A program made the translations under genes and the position numbers. Below the pieces are notes generated by a model that was given only the letters and a program-made list of their open reading frames with translations, was not told the origin of the DNA and made no database searches. Positions 1 through 11,429 of a DNA stretch of 64,000 nt are shown piece by piece (positions within the stretch are counted from its first letter, which is position 1; every line of letters begins with the position of its first letter). Origin of the DNA: Bryoerythrophyllum caledonicum (lineage: Eukaryota; Streptophyta; Bryopsida; Pottiales; Pottiaceae); contig OZ020519.1 in NCBI GenBank assembly GCA_963971425.1, positions 8,076,028-8,140,027 of the forward strand, given 5' to 3'.

Positions 1-180
1 TGATTTCGTTGTATTTTCTTCTTGGTCAAGTACATTGAACCCTCAGACTCGAACAATTATACGGAGGGACCGAATAGCAGCAATGACAAACCTTGAAGCT
101 GCAAACGCGGCAGATCCTTGAGTTCAAAGACTAGACGGCCTATCGATCCTCAGGCGATATCCTATATCGACCCTAAGTCT

Positions 181-960
181 AGAAGATTGGAAGATCTATC
201 GATCCCTACTCTATCTGAATGTGTAAGATTTCACATCCTAATACATACGATATTGAATCGCCTGTTGTTGTGATAAAAATTCTTTAGTGAATCAATCCTC
301 TTTGGAAAAGCCTTCTGTGCCTACTGGGACCGATTGTATGTTACATTTGTTGGGTGCTTTTGATTGTAGGAGATAGGAAGGTCTATTGATTGCACCTATA
401 CCGGCATGTATATGATTTGCGTATCTTAATACATTCGGTTATGAATTTGCCTGTTGTTGTCATGAATTGTCTTCAGTGAATCAATCAAAGAGATAGGAAG
501 ATCTATCGATTGTACCTATACCAGCATGTGTCTGATTTGCATATCTTAATACATTCGGTTATGAATTTGCCTGTTGTTGTCATGAATTGTCTTCAGCGAA
601 TCAGTCCAAGAGATAGGAAGATCTATCTATCCCTCCTATACCAGCATGTGTCTGCTTTGCGTATCTTAATACATTCGGTTATGAATTTGCCTATTGTTGT
701 CATAAATTGTCTTCAGTGAATCAGTCCAAGAGATAGAAAGATCTATCTATCCCTCCTATATCTGCATGTGTTAGATTTCTACATCTCAATTTATTCTATT
801 ATTGATTTGCTTGTTGCTGTCATGAATTGTCTTCAGTGAATCAGTCCAAGAGATAGGAAGATCTATCTATCCCTCCTATATCTGCATGTGATAGATTTTT
901 ACATCCAATTTATTCTATTATTGATTTGCTTGTTGCTGTCATGATTTATTTTTAATGTCT
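181..960. repeat. Tandem repeat, about 120-bp unit, about six copies
   Basis: Units beginning with a variant of AGAGATAGGAAGATCTATC recur near 370, 489, 609, 729 and 849, with a more diverged copy from about 181. Each unit carries a purine-rich start, a pyrimidine-rich middle and a TTGTCTTCAGTGAATCAGTCC-like end. A 69-codon open frame at 510-719 is only a read-through of two units and repeats itself, so I do not call it a gene. Bases 1-180 hold nothing I recognise. Confidence 0.85.
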
Positions 961-1796
961 CGGCCTTTTTTTAAATTGCTTGTTGTGTCTACTGGATCCG
1001 ACTACATGCCACATTTATTTCCTACCAGATTGTTCTCGCATGTACTACTAGCATGTCCCCCTTGATCTGCTTTGGAACATCATCAGTTTTTTTTGTAAAG
1101 GATCCATTTACCCTTATTTATCATCAGTTATTCTTTCCTCATACTTTTGAGGGATTCACTTCCAAGTTCTCAAGGTACAGTTGGCCACATCGGAAGATCC
1201 TCCTATATGTGAATGCAAGGGCACATGGTACCATTTCACACCCATTAATGTTTCCAACGCTTCTTCCATAAAGCTCCTTCCTTTCAGAAGAATTTCACCA
1301 TCTTTGATTTCTTTGATAGATCTCCCGATGCACCTTTGTGCCATATTTTTTGCACATTCTCTTGATGACTAAATCTAGACTTTGACCATTCTCGACTATT
1401 CAAAGTCTAGATTTAGTTAAGTGTGGCATTTTAGTAACTGATTATATTCACCTAAATCTTATTATGGAAGTATTCAAGTTCCAAGTAAAAACTGTTATCC
1501 ATGATGGTATAGAATATTATTAAGATTCATTTATTGTGATCTAAAGATAAAATCATTTAGATTTAAATCATTAAATATATCAGAATGTGTATATATTGCA
1601 TTTCGAACATATCATGGTTATGTAGCCAAAGAATGCATATAGTAATCCAACGAGAAAAAGAATATACATTAAAGTTCTTAAATCATTCACACCAAAATAT
1701 TGCACATGAACGAAAGAAAATAAGTTGAAGCTCAGTAGACGATGGAAAGTTGTCTCACTAACTTGATGAAACGCTGCAGAGAAATAAATTCTCACA
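961..1796. other. Intergenic, with the left edge of duplicated block copy 1
   Basis: No coding sequence is convincing here. From about 1430 to 1795 the sequence matches 47,560-47,930 downstream of the second kinase copy, with small indels, so the duplicated block begins near 1430. A short inverted repeat around 1372-1415 (AATCTAGACTTTGA and its complement) sits just outside that boundary. Confidence 0.6.
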
Positions 1797-3221
1797 TTAC
1801 ATATTGTTAAATTCTAGATTTTTATGTCTTTTGAAAAATTTAGACTTGCTATGGCATCTATAAGCATTTAGAAGAATGTCCATAAGAAGCGAGTAAATCA
1901 CTTTAAACGTAGGTCTTTCAAGAAGGTCCATGTGCCAACACCTAATCATCAAGTCCACCATCCAAGGCTGTAAGTAGCTTGGCAATGTTGGTCTTCTACC
2001 TCGAAGCACATCATCATCCAATGTTGTTCTATCGTCAGCTCCAACCTCTTCAAATGGTACACATCCTGTCAAAACTTCATAGCATGTCATTGCAAAACTA
2101 TAGACATCCGCCGCTTGAGTGAACAAATCAGGTGTTGTATTCACACTCCCGTACTTCAAAGCTTGTAAAATCTCCGGTGCTCTCCAATATCCAGTGCCCA
2201 CACACCCAATTGAACACTCATAATCACTCACCATGCATATAATATTATGATCCAAGTTTATGGGATCAAGTTTATACCCTGTCTTTGGACAGAAAATAAG
2301 CACATTGGAGGCTTTCAAGTCTCTATGTACAATGCCCTGCTCATGTAAACCTCGCATCCCAAGCGCTATATCCATTATGATATCAAGCATGCAACATTCG
2401 TGATAGTTGCCATCGGGCATCATGAAGGGTGGGTGACGATTGCCGTTGTGTTCCATTCTCACATCCAACCACTTCCGCAAATCTCCCCACCTTCGAGCCA
2501 TTTCAAATGCAAATCGTCCATCCTCCAACAACCTCCCATGCCATATTAGATTATACAAACCGTCAACCCTTTTAGTATTCATCCAAGCAGCTCTATGGAG
2601 GAAGGCCAGGGGCCACTGCGATTGCAAGGCACCTACGGAAAATCCTGCCTTGAACACCTTGTAAACCCAGTCAAATTTTACATTCTCAGGGTGCCCTGAC
2701 GGAGTATATCCTGCTTCATAGATTTCGGCTTGGCCGCCCTCGCCAATCTTCTTTCCCAACACCATCCTATCGACCCCGATCTGAAAGAACTTACTCTCCG
2801 GATTCGCCTCCTGCAACCTCACCATCTCTTTCAAATTCTCCTCGTACATTGACACCCTCTTACTCTCCGTCAACGCCTCGGAGCAGCCCTGCGACACCGA
2901 CTCCGAGGTTGACAACGAGGCTGTGAAGTGCCTCGGTTCCACCACAGTCCAATGGTCTTTGGACGCTTCAATCGCAGCTTCTTCCCTGCTCATGCTCAAC
3001 TCGCTCTTAAGCTCCATGATACTGTGAATGCGAACGGAGAAGCACTCGGGCGGGGACGATGCAGGTTCGGATGAGGACGACGCATCCTGGGTGTTGGAGC
3101 GGGTTCTGGCTTTCCTGGCCGTGAAGAAGATCGACTCCGGCAGATCGGTAATGCTGCTGGCCTTCATCTCAACCCTCGACCTCGTCCTACACATCCTAAC
3201 CCTTGAAATCGAACAACCCAT
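1797..3221 (-). CDS. Protein kinase with N-terminal acylation signal (474 aa)
   Basis: A single uninterrupted frame. The N-terminus MGCSIS is a classic N-myristoylation (Gly2) plus palmitoylation (Cys3) signal, which supports this start and predicts membrane attachment. Residues 1-150 are Ser/Glu-rich and low in structure. The kinase domain runs from about 155 to 465: glycine loop GEGGQAEIY (160-168), a likely ATP lysine in VYKVFK (188 or 191), catalytic HRDLKASN (299-306), WRAPE (346-350) and DVYSFA (372-377). The magnesium-binding DFG is replaced by DYE (334-336 region, VSDYE). The Asp is kept, so activity is possible but unproven. A near-identical broken copy lies at 48,307-49,725. The HRDLK and T-G-Y-WRAPE pattern suggests Ser/Thr or dual specificity of the plant TKL type. 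Substrate and pathway are unknown. It appears to be intronless. Confidence 0.82.
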   Translation of the reverse strand: MGCSISRVRMCRTRSRVEMKASSITDLPESIFFTARKARTRSNTQDASSSSEPASSPPECFSVRIHSIMELKSELSMSREEAAIEASKDHWTVVEPRHFTASLSTSESVSQGCSEALTESKRVSMYEENLKEMVRLQEANPESKFFQIGVDRMVLGKKIGEGGQAEIYEAGYTPSGHPENVKFDWVYKVFKAGFSVGALQSQWPLAFLHRAAWMNTKRVDGLYNLIWHGRLLEDGRFAFEMARRWGDLRKWLDVRMEHNGNRHPPFMMPDGNYHECCMLDIIMDIALGMRGLHEQGIVHRDLKASNVLIFCPKTGYKLDPINLDHNIICMVSDYECSIGCVGTGYWRAPEILQALKYGSVNTTPDLFTQAADVYSFAMTCYEVLTGCVPFEEVGADDRTTLDDDVLRGRRPTLPSYLQPWMVDLMIRCWHMDLLERPTFKVIYSLLMDILLNAYRCHSKSKFFKRHKNLEFNNM

Positions 3222-5336
3222 ATCGACCCTCTAACTCGTTGGATCCACTGTCCTGTGCAAGCAAAAGTTGCGTGTAAGTGAGCTGCAAAACGACACGACT
3301 GGGCCAGACGGAATCGGTAGCAACAAGAAAACTATGTCTGTCAAAGGGGGAGATTTACGACTTGCACCCGAATCTGCAGACACCCTCTCCACGTACGCGG
3401 TTCATCACCGATCTAGTCTTGCTAGGCTACCGACACCCAAACGGAGGTCGAGTAAGATGAACTGCCCCTGGAAAAACTTAGCATGGTCAAGTACCCGTGA
3501 TCATGCGCTGCACGGCAGTTGCAACAAGCAGATCCGGCAGAGGCGCTAGCTCTCCGACTGAACCAGAAAGATTAGCTTCCGAAGATGACACACGTCAGCG
3601 TCCTCGGTAAGATAGACACCATTGACTTATTCAAGCCTAAAGCCCTGGATGGTTCACGAGTTGAACACTTCCACGCGGTTAAACAGTTCCACGAGGTACA
3701 GTATCAATTTTAAAGACCTGGATCAGGTGGACCTTACTTTGCCAACTTGTTGCTGCTTCGGATCACATGAAGACCGGGTCGTGTTGGCGTCTTGCGATGG
3801 TCGCGCATGCAAACATGTCAACACAGAAGTCATGGCGCACGCTTTGTTGCTGACTTGTTAGAGTTTTCCTGAAAGTGCTTCCTGAAGGAGCAAGTCAGGA
3901 GGAATATGGTGCCAGACAGTTGCTCCCCACACATGCATCAAGAAAGCATGTTTCCGGGACCTGACCTCTGCATTTCAGAGCACTCTCTAGAAATTTGTCC
4001 CCTACATGCTGACCATAACGTCATGTAGGTTCGGGATGAACCAAATTCTGAACCATGTGCGTCGACCAAGTACGAGATGTATAAACGGCAAAAAAAAGAG
4101 CATGAGGAAATTTCATATCTCCTTTTTCTGCACCAATGAAATGCTTTGCAATTAACGTTCTTGGGCCCTACCCCATGCAAGCTAAAGTTCCCCCATAGTA
4201 CCCTGAGTTCTCAAAGGGTTGACCAATAGTTCCCCCAAACCTTTCCCAAGCCAAGACACCATGTGCATGTGGTCCCGATTACTAACATAAGGCCTTAAGA
4301 TTTGGGGTACCTATCTAGTGTATTTTGGTGACTTTCAGGAAAACTCTAATGATCCCTAATGCTCTGAATTAGACACCAGTGACTTAACGACCCCTATACA
4401 GTAGCCCTGAAATTAGACATCAGTGACTTCTTGTCCCACGCTGTTGAACAGTTCCACGCGGTAACAAGCCTTGTCTCAGATCTTTGGATCTTCCTGTTGC
4501 TGCTGCTTCGGATTCCAAGACATGGTCGTGTTGGCGTCGTATGATGGTCATGCATGCAATCTTGTGAATACAGAAGTCATGGGGCACGCACAGTTGCTGA
4601 CGGTCGGCTTTCTCTCTAATGAGCCTCGGCTATCCCAAGTTTAGTCTACCGAATCATTGGGAACGTAGACTTGAATGGTTAACTTACAAAATCCCAAGTT
4701 AAAGTTATTGCAGTTGGAAAACTGCAAAACGGTATGCAAAATTCCAACAATAAATGAAAAGAAATTTCAGAAAATTATTGAATTCAATTCTACACGGTGA
4801 AAGGTCTCCCATGGCCTTCGGTCCCTTACCTTCCTGAAGTGAAAACCTCAACATCTTGCCATTGAAGAGTCTTACTTTTTTGAAAGTGGAGTGTATTTGT
4901 AATTTGTAGAGGTGGGAGACAATCCAAATTGGTTGTGTTGAAGAAAAACTCAAAAGCAATCTTGTTTCGAGGTGACGTCAAGGTCTCGCTGGTGCATTTT
5001 CATGGTTTATTTTGGTTAGTTTTATGCATCTGAGATCATGTCTCAGCCTTGAAGAGAATTGGGAAGCAAAACCAACGTATGGCTAATACTTGCAAATCAG
5101 GTGTTAAATTTGGCTTCGAATCCTGGCTGATGACATGTTCGCTCGCTTTTGGGTGTGGACAAAATGTTAAATTCTCTGATATTTCTTACAAAAAAAATAC
5201 CACCTTAGACGCCGTAGCTGGACCTCGAGAGTATGTCTGTTGAGCATCTCCCCATCTAGGAAATGTGGAGTGCAATTTATGATCTTCTGCATGTAGCTCT
5301 GTTTTCATGTGTTTTGTGTGTGTGTGCGCGCTGTAG
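3222..5336. other. Spacer between kinase and lyase pseudogene, copy 1
   Basis: No supported gene. The stretch is shared with 49,726-51,287 in copy 2, with indels: copy 2 has about 310 bp extra at 49,892-50,203 and an expanded 18-bp repeat, while copy 1 has extra sequence around 3,750-4,640. Several short open frames here carry no recognisable domain. Two related segments, 3,655-3,870 and 4,440-4,590, share phrases (TTCCACGCGGT, GTCGTGTTGGCGTC), so there is also an internal duplication. Confidence 0.55.
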
Positions 5337-7890
5337 GGATTAGGAAGACGGTGCATGAGCTCAAGGATGAGGCTTGTGAGCAGCGGTAATCACCCTCAGT
5401 GCCATGTGATTTATCATCCTTACTCTAGCCCTGAGGTCCGACTCCTGGAACAGGAAAAACATTTAAGTTACTCATGCCTTGCATTCTTTGACATCTATGA
5501 TAGGAGAGTTTTCATGGTAGTTTGCGGTTTAGAGTTTTTCGGTTGCTTCAGCCTGAAATTGTTTGACAGCCATGCTTCATGGAAGATCATTATTATGTGC
5601 GTGGAACTTTCTCATGATGGTCTAGGCTATCTGAGGGTTTAGGGTTTAAGTACCAGATCGTGACCTAATTATTGTACTTCTTTGTGGCAGGTTGTGCTTG
5701 ACAATGGCACTGTCCAGGTCTTACTTAACAGGCCGAGTGGAATTGTGACCTGCCTCAAGTACGGTGGAATTGACAATCTCCTGGAAACACATTACAAGGA
5801 AACCAATTGAGGGTCAGTCTCCTTTCTTTCCTCTCTTTGAAATCTATATTTTGCACTTTGAGCACAGCTAAGGGACTCTAATTTATAAGTTTTTATACCT
5901 AGCTGTATTCTAGTCCTATTGTGTAGATGCAGCAGTAGATTCATCGGTAAAAGAGAGTCAAAATGTGTGCATGTTGAATTTATTGCTCAAAGTGTGTGCA
6001 TGTTCAGAGTTGATGTTGTTTCTAGGTTTCACATCTCATGGCATGGCTTGGTGTAGAGATATTGGGATCTGAACTGGAGCCAGAAAGGTGGAAAAGATGT
6101 CTTTGATGTGTAAATTTCTCTACCCTAGAATGGTTTTGCTGAGTATCTCTTAAGGTTTAGGACGATTGTATCATGTCTTTCTTCTTTTGCAGTGTTTCTG
6201 GCATCCTGTTCAAAGTTGTACACCAAGATGCAAACAGGGTGGAAGTTTCATTTTTCCGACCCTACGACCCCAAGTCATGCGGTACAAGCATATCTCTCAA
6301 CATTGACAAGAGGTGTGCTTTTCCTACTCTCCTTTCGATGTCAACTCCAAGTTGTGTTCTTGGCCATTAGCTCGTGAATCACGTGGAAGGGCCCAAATTG
6401 TGCACCAGTGGAATGAAGAAGGTATGTCCTTCAACATGAGGTCGTTTGAATATAGAGGTGAGGCTTCTATGTTTATCCAGCGAGAGACATAGTATCGTTT
6501 CTATCTTTAGCATGTGCACTTATTTTATCACCGACCTATGGAGATTTGTGCTCATGAGATAGTTCAGGCTTCTACTCTTACGCCATCTATAAAAGACCAA
6601 GTGGATGGCCAAGCTTCAACTTCAACTAAACCCGGATCACGTTCAAGCAACAAAATGACAGGTGCAAAACCACCACTTTCTCTATAGGAAAGAAACATCC
6701 AAAACAAATGGCTGTGCGTTTGGGCTGCCTGATTTTTGCATAGTCTTCACCAGAGAAAGTTCACTACCCTTAGAATAGGTCTGTTATTTCCTGTATGATC
6801 AAACTTCTAGTTCTTGTCTAAAATCCTAGATGTTTTTTATGTTTTTAAGACTTGACCCCAGAAAGGCGTCAGCAGCTGGCGTACCGTGAAGCCCACGTGC
6901 TCACAAATCCTTGCAAGCCTGACCGTTGTGGATAGGTATGGAAATGATCTCCAAACCTTTCCTTTCAGAGCCACAGATTGGTGCAGGAATGGACTCAGAA
7001 ACTTGAGGTTGGTCTAAGTAGTTGAGTTATCTGTAGAGTCAGCTAAAGTTTCATCATGATAACCCCTCTCTTGATTTGAAGGTCTATTCTTTCCTCACTC
7101 TTCATAGATATTAGAGCAGTGGATGGTCTCTATAATATAGTTAGAACTAGTTTTAACCGCCTTTGAGGACGAAGAGAAAGAAGAGGTCATGTTAGAGTTC
7201 TTTGTACGGTGACGTCAAGTTTGAAAAAGAGGTCATGAATCTTAATTGCCTTTTCCCTCTTTGACGTGAATAGAGTGATCTAGGACTGACTAAGAATGAG
7301 AATAGAGGTCAATACTCATGGTATGTGTGTCTCACTAGACGACGAACTCTACTTTTTCTGGTGGTGGTTTCAGGTGGACGACAAGTAGCAGTACACCATG
7401 GACAACAAGGACATGAGAGTGCACGGGTGGGTGAGCACGGACCCCACGGTGGGCTTCCGGATCATCTCACCCAGCAAAGAGTTCCGCAACGGTGGCCCCA
7501 CAGAAGAGAACTTGACCTCTCATGTTGGCCCCACATGTCTTAAATCTTTAAGTTGTCAAGTCCTACTAAAGTCTTTATCATCAACAGAACAGAGTTCTCT
7601 GTAAAGTGAGGCAATGATATCATGCGTTTTGACCACTTTTGTCATTTAGAATCAACTCTCGGTGTATCAGTTACCGGTTCTCATCTCAGACCTCAAGTCT
7701 GCGCCCATGGGCACTCCATGTCCTGCCCTTTGGGAGAACACCAAGGTCCAAGTGATCACTCGGAATATGCGTGACTCGTCAGTTTACCTGGCATCAGACT
7801 TGAATACGCAACTCTTCAACGTACTCCATAATTCCATCAGCATGGAATTGCAATCATCTGAAGAAGGCAAGATCGCACTAAAGCCTTCAA
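5337..7890 (+). pseudogene. Rhamnogalacturonate lyase (PL4 family) pseudogene, copy 1
   Basis: Exon-like segments in order match plant rhamnogalacturonate lyases, secreted enzymes that cleave pectin backbones by beta-elimination. About 5,337-5,462 encodes EVRLLEQEK. 5,691-5,814 encodes VVLDNGTVQV and KYGGIDNLLETHYKETN. 6,193-6,312 encodes VEVSFFRPYDP and LNIDKR. About 6,541-6,660 is a remnant. 6,850-6,935 encodes YREAHVLTNP. 7,374-7,550 encodes MDNKDMRVHGWVSTDP and LTSHVGPT. A last part lies near 7,690-7,890. It is dead: a frameshift in the first exon, a donor changed from GT to TT after 5,462, TGA at the end of the second exon (copy 2 reads Arg there), TAG before the third donor-like boundary at 6,933, and TAG in the DDKxQYTMDNKD stretch. 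Intron positions agree with copy 2. Confidence 0.8.
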
Positions 7891-8672
7891 GGTTACAACC
7901 GCTGCACGTTCATATACATAGGATTCCAAAAATCAGTGTATCTACGAATGAAATTAGGAATACCAAAAACCAGTATTCGTGTCAGTAATTCCGAAACTTT
8001 GCAAGTGAGGAGCCAAACATGCTTGCCAACTACACCAGCCGCCTTCAACTTCGGAATCCGTCTCAAATCAGGGATCAGATCTGCACTATCCAATGTCAGT
8101 TAGATGAGCCAATAGGTCTCTACAGGGAAATAGGATGAGACGACCATCTAGAAGTACGATCATCTAGAAGAAGCAATTCCTTCCAGGGCAAGTTCTGTAT
8201 AAACATTGTTGGTCATGGTCAGTAAACAGATAGCAAGGTCCCCCAAACGATCAAATTTGTATCCATGATGTGGCACACATAATTGCACCCATAGTGAGGT
8301 ACTTCGCCGGGGACAAAATCCTTTGTGGAGTGAGGTCATATAATACGTAAATATCTGTACACCTGAAGCACAATATGTAGCTTCAAAAAAATCCATATCT
8401 CATCCGTTGTCGGGCAACGAGACACTAAGAAAGTGAAATTAATCGGCTCTTCGTCTGCGGTTACCCAAACGAAGGTGTCTACCAAAGTTGAGCTCCACAA
8501 GCATGATACTCCAATCACAATGGAGTCGTCTCTACAGTCTAAATCAATCTGATGCCTCGGGGTTAAGGGCTTAAGGTTTCAGACTTTAGCAACCTCCTCA
8601 AAAGGTGACTCTTCACTCAACTTGATCTCTTCCACCATCCATCCCATGAGAGCCAAAACTGTGATTCTTCTA
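7891..8672. other. Noncoding spacer; part shared with copy 3
   Basis: From about 8,042 the sequence matches 30,162 onward in copy 3, continuing to about 9,417. No open frame here is conserved between the two copies. I see no RNA gene or recognisable domain. Confidence 0.5.
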
Positions 8673-9228
8673 CTACGCCGATGCCTCTTCCCCAAAGTCC
8701 TCCCTGCGCACTTTGTAAGGCCCTATGTACAACATGGGTTTCATGATAGGAATGGCCTGCCCTGGATTCTCCGCCCAAATCCGCTCCTGCACAATTTAAA
8801 GGAAACCCATAAATCCTCGTCAGGAATAAACCAGAACTCAAACGCCAAAACATGTAACCCTAATATGCAAATAAGCGTGGAAAGGGAGAATATAAACCAA
8901 CGTGTTTGAAGGGTTTAGGGTTTGGTGTTTTATTTTCTCAGAACTAATTGGGGAAGGATTAGAGGGTTAGGAAGGTGACCTTGTGGACCTGTTCGGTGAC
9001 GGCGGCTGCGACAACGCCGGTGTAGAAGGCGGCGACATTGAGGACGAGGAGCGGCGCCAGGGGCTTGGGGCGCGAGTACGGCTCCACCATGTCCCACAGC
9101 TGGTCGCGGTCCAGGCGCGCCTGCGTCCGCCGCGCCCACAGCCGCCACAGCGACTCGCCCAGCATCTTGTTGGGCTCATCGCCCAGCGCCCGCCGCCCGT
9201 GCCAGAACAGGTTCTTCCGTATCATCAT
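8673..9228 (-). CDS. Small plant membrane protein, unknown function (120 aa, two exons)
   Basis: Exon 1 is 9,228 down to 8,980 (83 codons, starting MMIRKNLFWHGRRALG). Exon 2 is 8,786 down to 8,673 (37 codons plus TAG). The intron has donor AAG|GTCACC and acceptor TGTGCAG, and the join falls between codons: TEQVHK then ERIWAENPGQ. A hydrophobic stretch around residues 60-77 (PLLVLNVAAFYTGVVAAAV) looks like one membrane span. The tail GPYKVRREDF is basic. I recall similar short proteins in many land plants without a known function, so I give no symbol. A dead copy lies at 30,787-31,350, which shows the same exon structure and supports the model. Telobox motifs lie just upstream. Confidence 0.72.
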
Positions 9229-9317
9229 CGCCAACAAAATCTCTCTACAAACCCACGTCTACAATCCGCCCAATTCCACCGCAAACAAGACCTACACTCA
9301 CCAATTTCACAACAAGA

Positions 9318-9392
9318 TTCGAACCCTAAGCCCTAAACCTAAACCTGCACTAAACCCAAAAACCGTAATCCCAAACCCCTAAAACCTACGTC
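9318..9392. promoter_or_regulatory. Cluster of telobox-like motifs 5' of the 120-aa gene
   Basis: The plus strand carries CCCTAAGCCCTAAACC, further CTAAACC-type repeats and CCAAACCCCTAAAACC, a dense run of AAACCCTA relatives immediately upstream of the minus-strand gene and just before the thymidylate kinase remnant. Plant teloboxes are known promoter elements of translation- and replication-related genes. That they act here is inference. The same cluster is present in copy 3 near 31,445-31,505. Confidence 0.5.
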
Positions 9393-10431
9393 TGCACTAA
9401 CACTCCATATTAAAGTCTACATACCTGTGGAGGCGTGGCGGTTCTGGATCGAACCACGGCCATGGGCCAGGTGATCTCATCCTACTTGTCGTGCCAGACG
9501 ACTCTCGACGACGCCGCTATCTATCTGCTCTTCTCTGCCAATTGCTGGGAGAAGCGATAAGAATTTCTCCTCGTCTCCTTGTTTTGATGCGCATTCTGAA
9601 TAATGTGTTGTGTATTCCGAGGATTAGGGTTCAGGGTTTGTACAAAGTTTCCTGTTGTCCAGGAATGCTATAGATTTTTGTAATGTGATCTCTCAAGAAT
9701 GAAGATCGGGTAGCTTTTGTTCAAGTTTAGGTTTTAATGGCGGAGTTCGGAAAGGTTTTGATAAACTTCCGTTTCCATTACTAGTCTACAATGCATGTAG
9801 AGCGTCACATTCCCTACCAATGGTCAGATTATGCAAAGATGTATGTGGAAATGGGAGCCTGTTTTCGCAACTCTTTCACTATTTCTTGCTGGGAGTTAGT
9901 ACTGGGATTGGGTGATTTCATGACTGTAGAGGTGTTGGAGGTGGATGTTGGTGATTTACTTGATTGGAGCGATGGCAGGTTGTTGATGGAAGAGGAGCTG
10001 AAAGCAGGGGTTACGTTAGTGATCGATCGGTACTCGTAGTCCGGTGTGGCATTCTCAGTTGCGAAAGGCTTGGATTTATGCTGGTGTAAGGTAAGAACTT
10101 GCTTTCTGAAGTATAGTTGCAACCAGCGTATTGTTTCTGCACTTCCATGGCGATTTCCCGAGTTCTCAGTTAGATTTTTAACCCTTGAACGTCACTGGTG
10201 GCCACACATTCTACATGTATGGTATCGTATTTGAACATGATAAAGTTCACATATCGAAGTGACCTTGACCTTCGAAAGAAAGATGTTAGCTGAAGAATCT
10301 TCAATTTAAAAGTTAATCTTAAGTTGGTGTAGTGAAACAAAACAGTTGATGTCCACATTCTAGAACCATGTTTTCAAACATTTAGAGTCAGAATTACTGC
10401 TGATTTGAGAGACCAAGTTTAGGTTCAGCAT

Positions 10432-11279
10432 TTAACCCCTAAAGTCGAAAGCCCTCAAAACTCCCAAAAACCCTCAAAACTGCCCTCTTTCAATGCAAGG
10501 TGAAAATTTTTAACTTTTGACAAATTTTCGAGTATGTAACCGTAAGATCTAGTACCTAACTTGTACATGTACATGCATACCGAATCTTAGATTCAAATTC
10601 CTCTCCATTTGTGAGATCGTAATGTTCAAAGTTGAAAAAAAAGATTTTTTCCTTGTTTTAGAATGGAAAACTAATGTTTTGGGGGCAAAAAAACCAATTT
10701 TGAAATTAAATTTGACATGAGGCTCTTCAAATTCTTGTTCCTATGTGAGTAAGGAATATGTCCATATAATTTTTACCCTCATAGGACCTACAAAACCTAA
10801 AGAAATGCTTAATTTTTCAAATGGAGGTATACTGAAATACAAATACAAATGCCCATTTTCAACAATTAAAAAGGCATGTAAAAAATTATCCGATTGAAAA
10901 TCCAAACGGTGAGATCATGCTTTACTACCTCTTTTACATGTACGAAAAACAAAATTAGAAAAAAAGTATAATCTCAATTTTTGGTGAATTTATGAAGTTA
11001 CTGCGGTCTAATTGATTTTGGGCAGATTTTGAGAATAATTGAGCATATACCGCAGTTCTGGGCAGATTTCTGCATGCCCTAACAGTGTTTTCAAACTTTG
11101 ACCGTGAATATCTCCTAAAGTATGAGGAATTTTGAAGCATGAATGGTGTCATTTTAAAGGTATGGGAAAACTCTACAATCTTCCACAAAAGTAACTTCAT
11201 ACAATCTAAATTTAGTAACTGAGAGCCTGACCAGAGTCAGATCAACCACATTCTGGTCGATTTCGACTTTAGGGGTTAA
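10432..11279. mobile_element. TTAACCCCT-ended inverted-repeat element, 848 bp, no ORF
   Basis: The left end TTAACCCCTAAAGTCGAAA (10,432-10,450) is matched exactly by its reverse complement at 11,261-11,279, so the terminal inverted repeat is at least 19 bp including TTAA. The interior is A/T-rich and noncoding. TTAA at both outer ends fits the target duplication of piggyBac-type elements, but no transposase is present, so the class is inference. It sits in an intron of the thymidylate kinase pseudogene. Confidence 0.85.
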
Positions 11280-11405
11280 GAGGCATGCTATGGTTGTTGA
11301 GCATCCTTGCCGGTCATCCTATCATGAGAGAGGCATCTTTGAATTGGATATTGCTAACATTCTAGTTTATTCGCTTTGACAGGCACCAGAGGTAGGACTT
11401 CAGGC

Positions 11406-11416
11406 TCCTGATCTTG
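11406..11416 (+). repeat. Left copy of an 11-bp target-site duplication candidate
   Basis: TCCTGATCTTG here and TCCTAATCTTG at 29,569-29,579 flank the 18-kb insertion. Both lie at the same codon position of the thymidylate kinase (PDL / PNL before VLYL). One base differs. They are best explained as a duplicated target site. Confidence 0.6.
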
Positions 11417-11429
11417 GGATCCCTTAACC

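Larger units (their letters stand above)
9424..11416 (+). pseudogene. Thymidylate kinase pseudogene, 5' part
   Basis: The product would phosphorylate dTMP to dTDP. The exon at about 9,433-9,557 encodes the family block DRTTAMGQVISSYL and LLFSANCWEKR. The exon at 9,977-10,092 encodes LLMEEELKAGVTLVIDRYS, a TAG where the family has Tyr, then SGVAFSVAKGLDL. The exon from 11,383 encodes APEVGLQAPDL and is cut by inserted DNA at 11,417. The sequence resumes at 29,569. Lesions: a one-base loss near 9,447 in the WRFPDR stretch, donor GT changed to AT after 9,557, and the TAG at about 10,037. The first exon with the P-loop (LEGxDRxGKS) is not visible upstream. The 848-bp element at 10,432-11,279 lies in the following intron. 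Confidence 0.8.

Noticed and set aside
510..719. 69-aa repeat protein
   Set aside because: It is the translation of the 120-bp tandem array. The frame closes in neighbouring units.
9318..9392. Interstitial telomere from a chromosome fusion
   Set aside because: The repeats are short and irregular, and they lie at the 5' side of a gene in two block copies. Teloboxes fit better.
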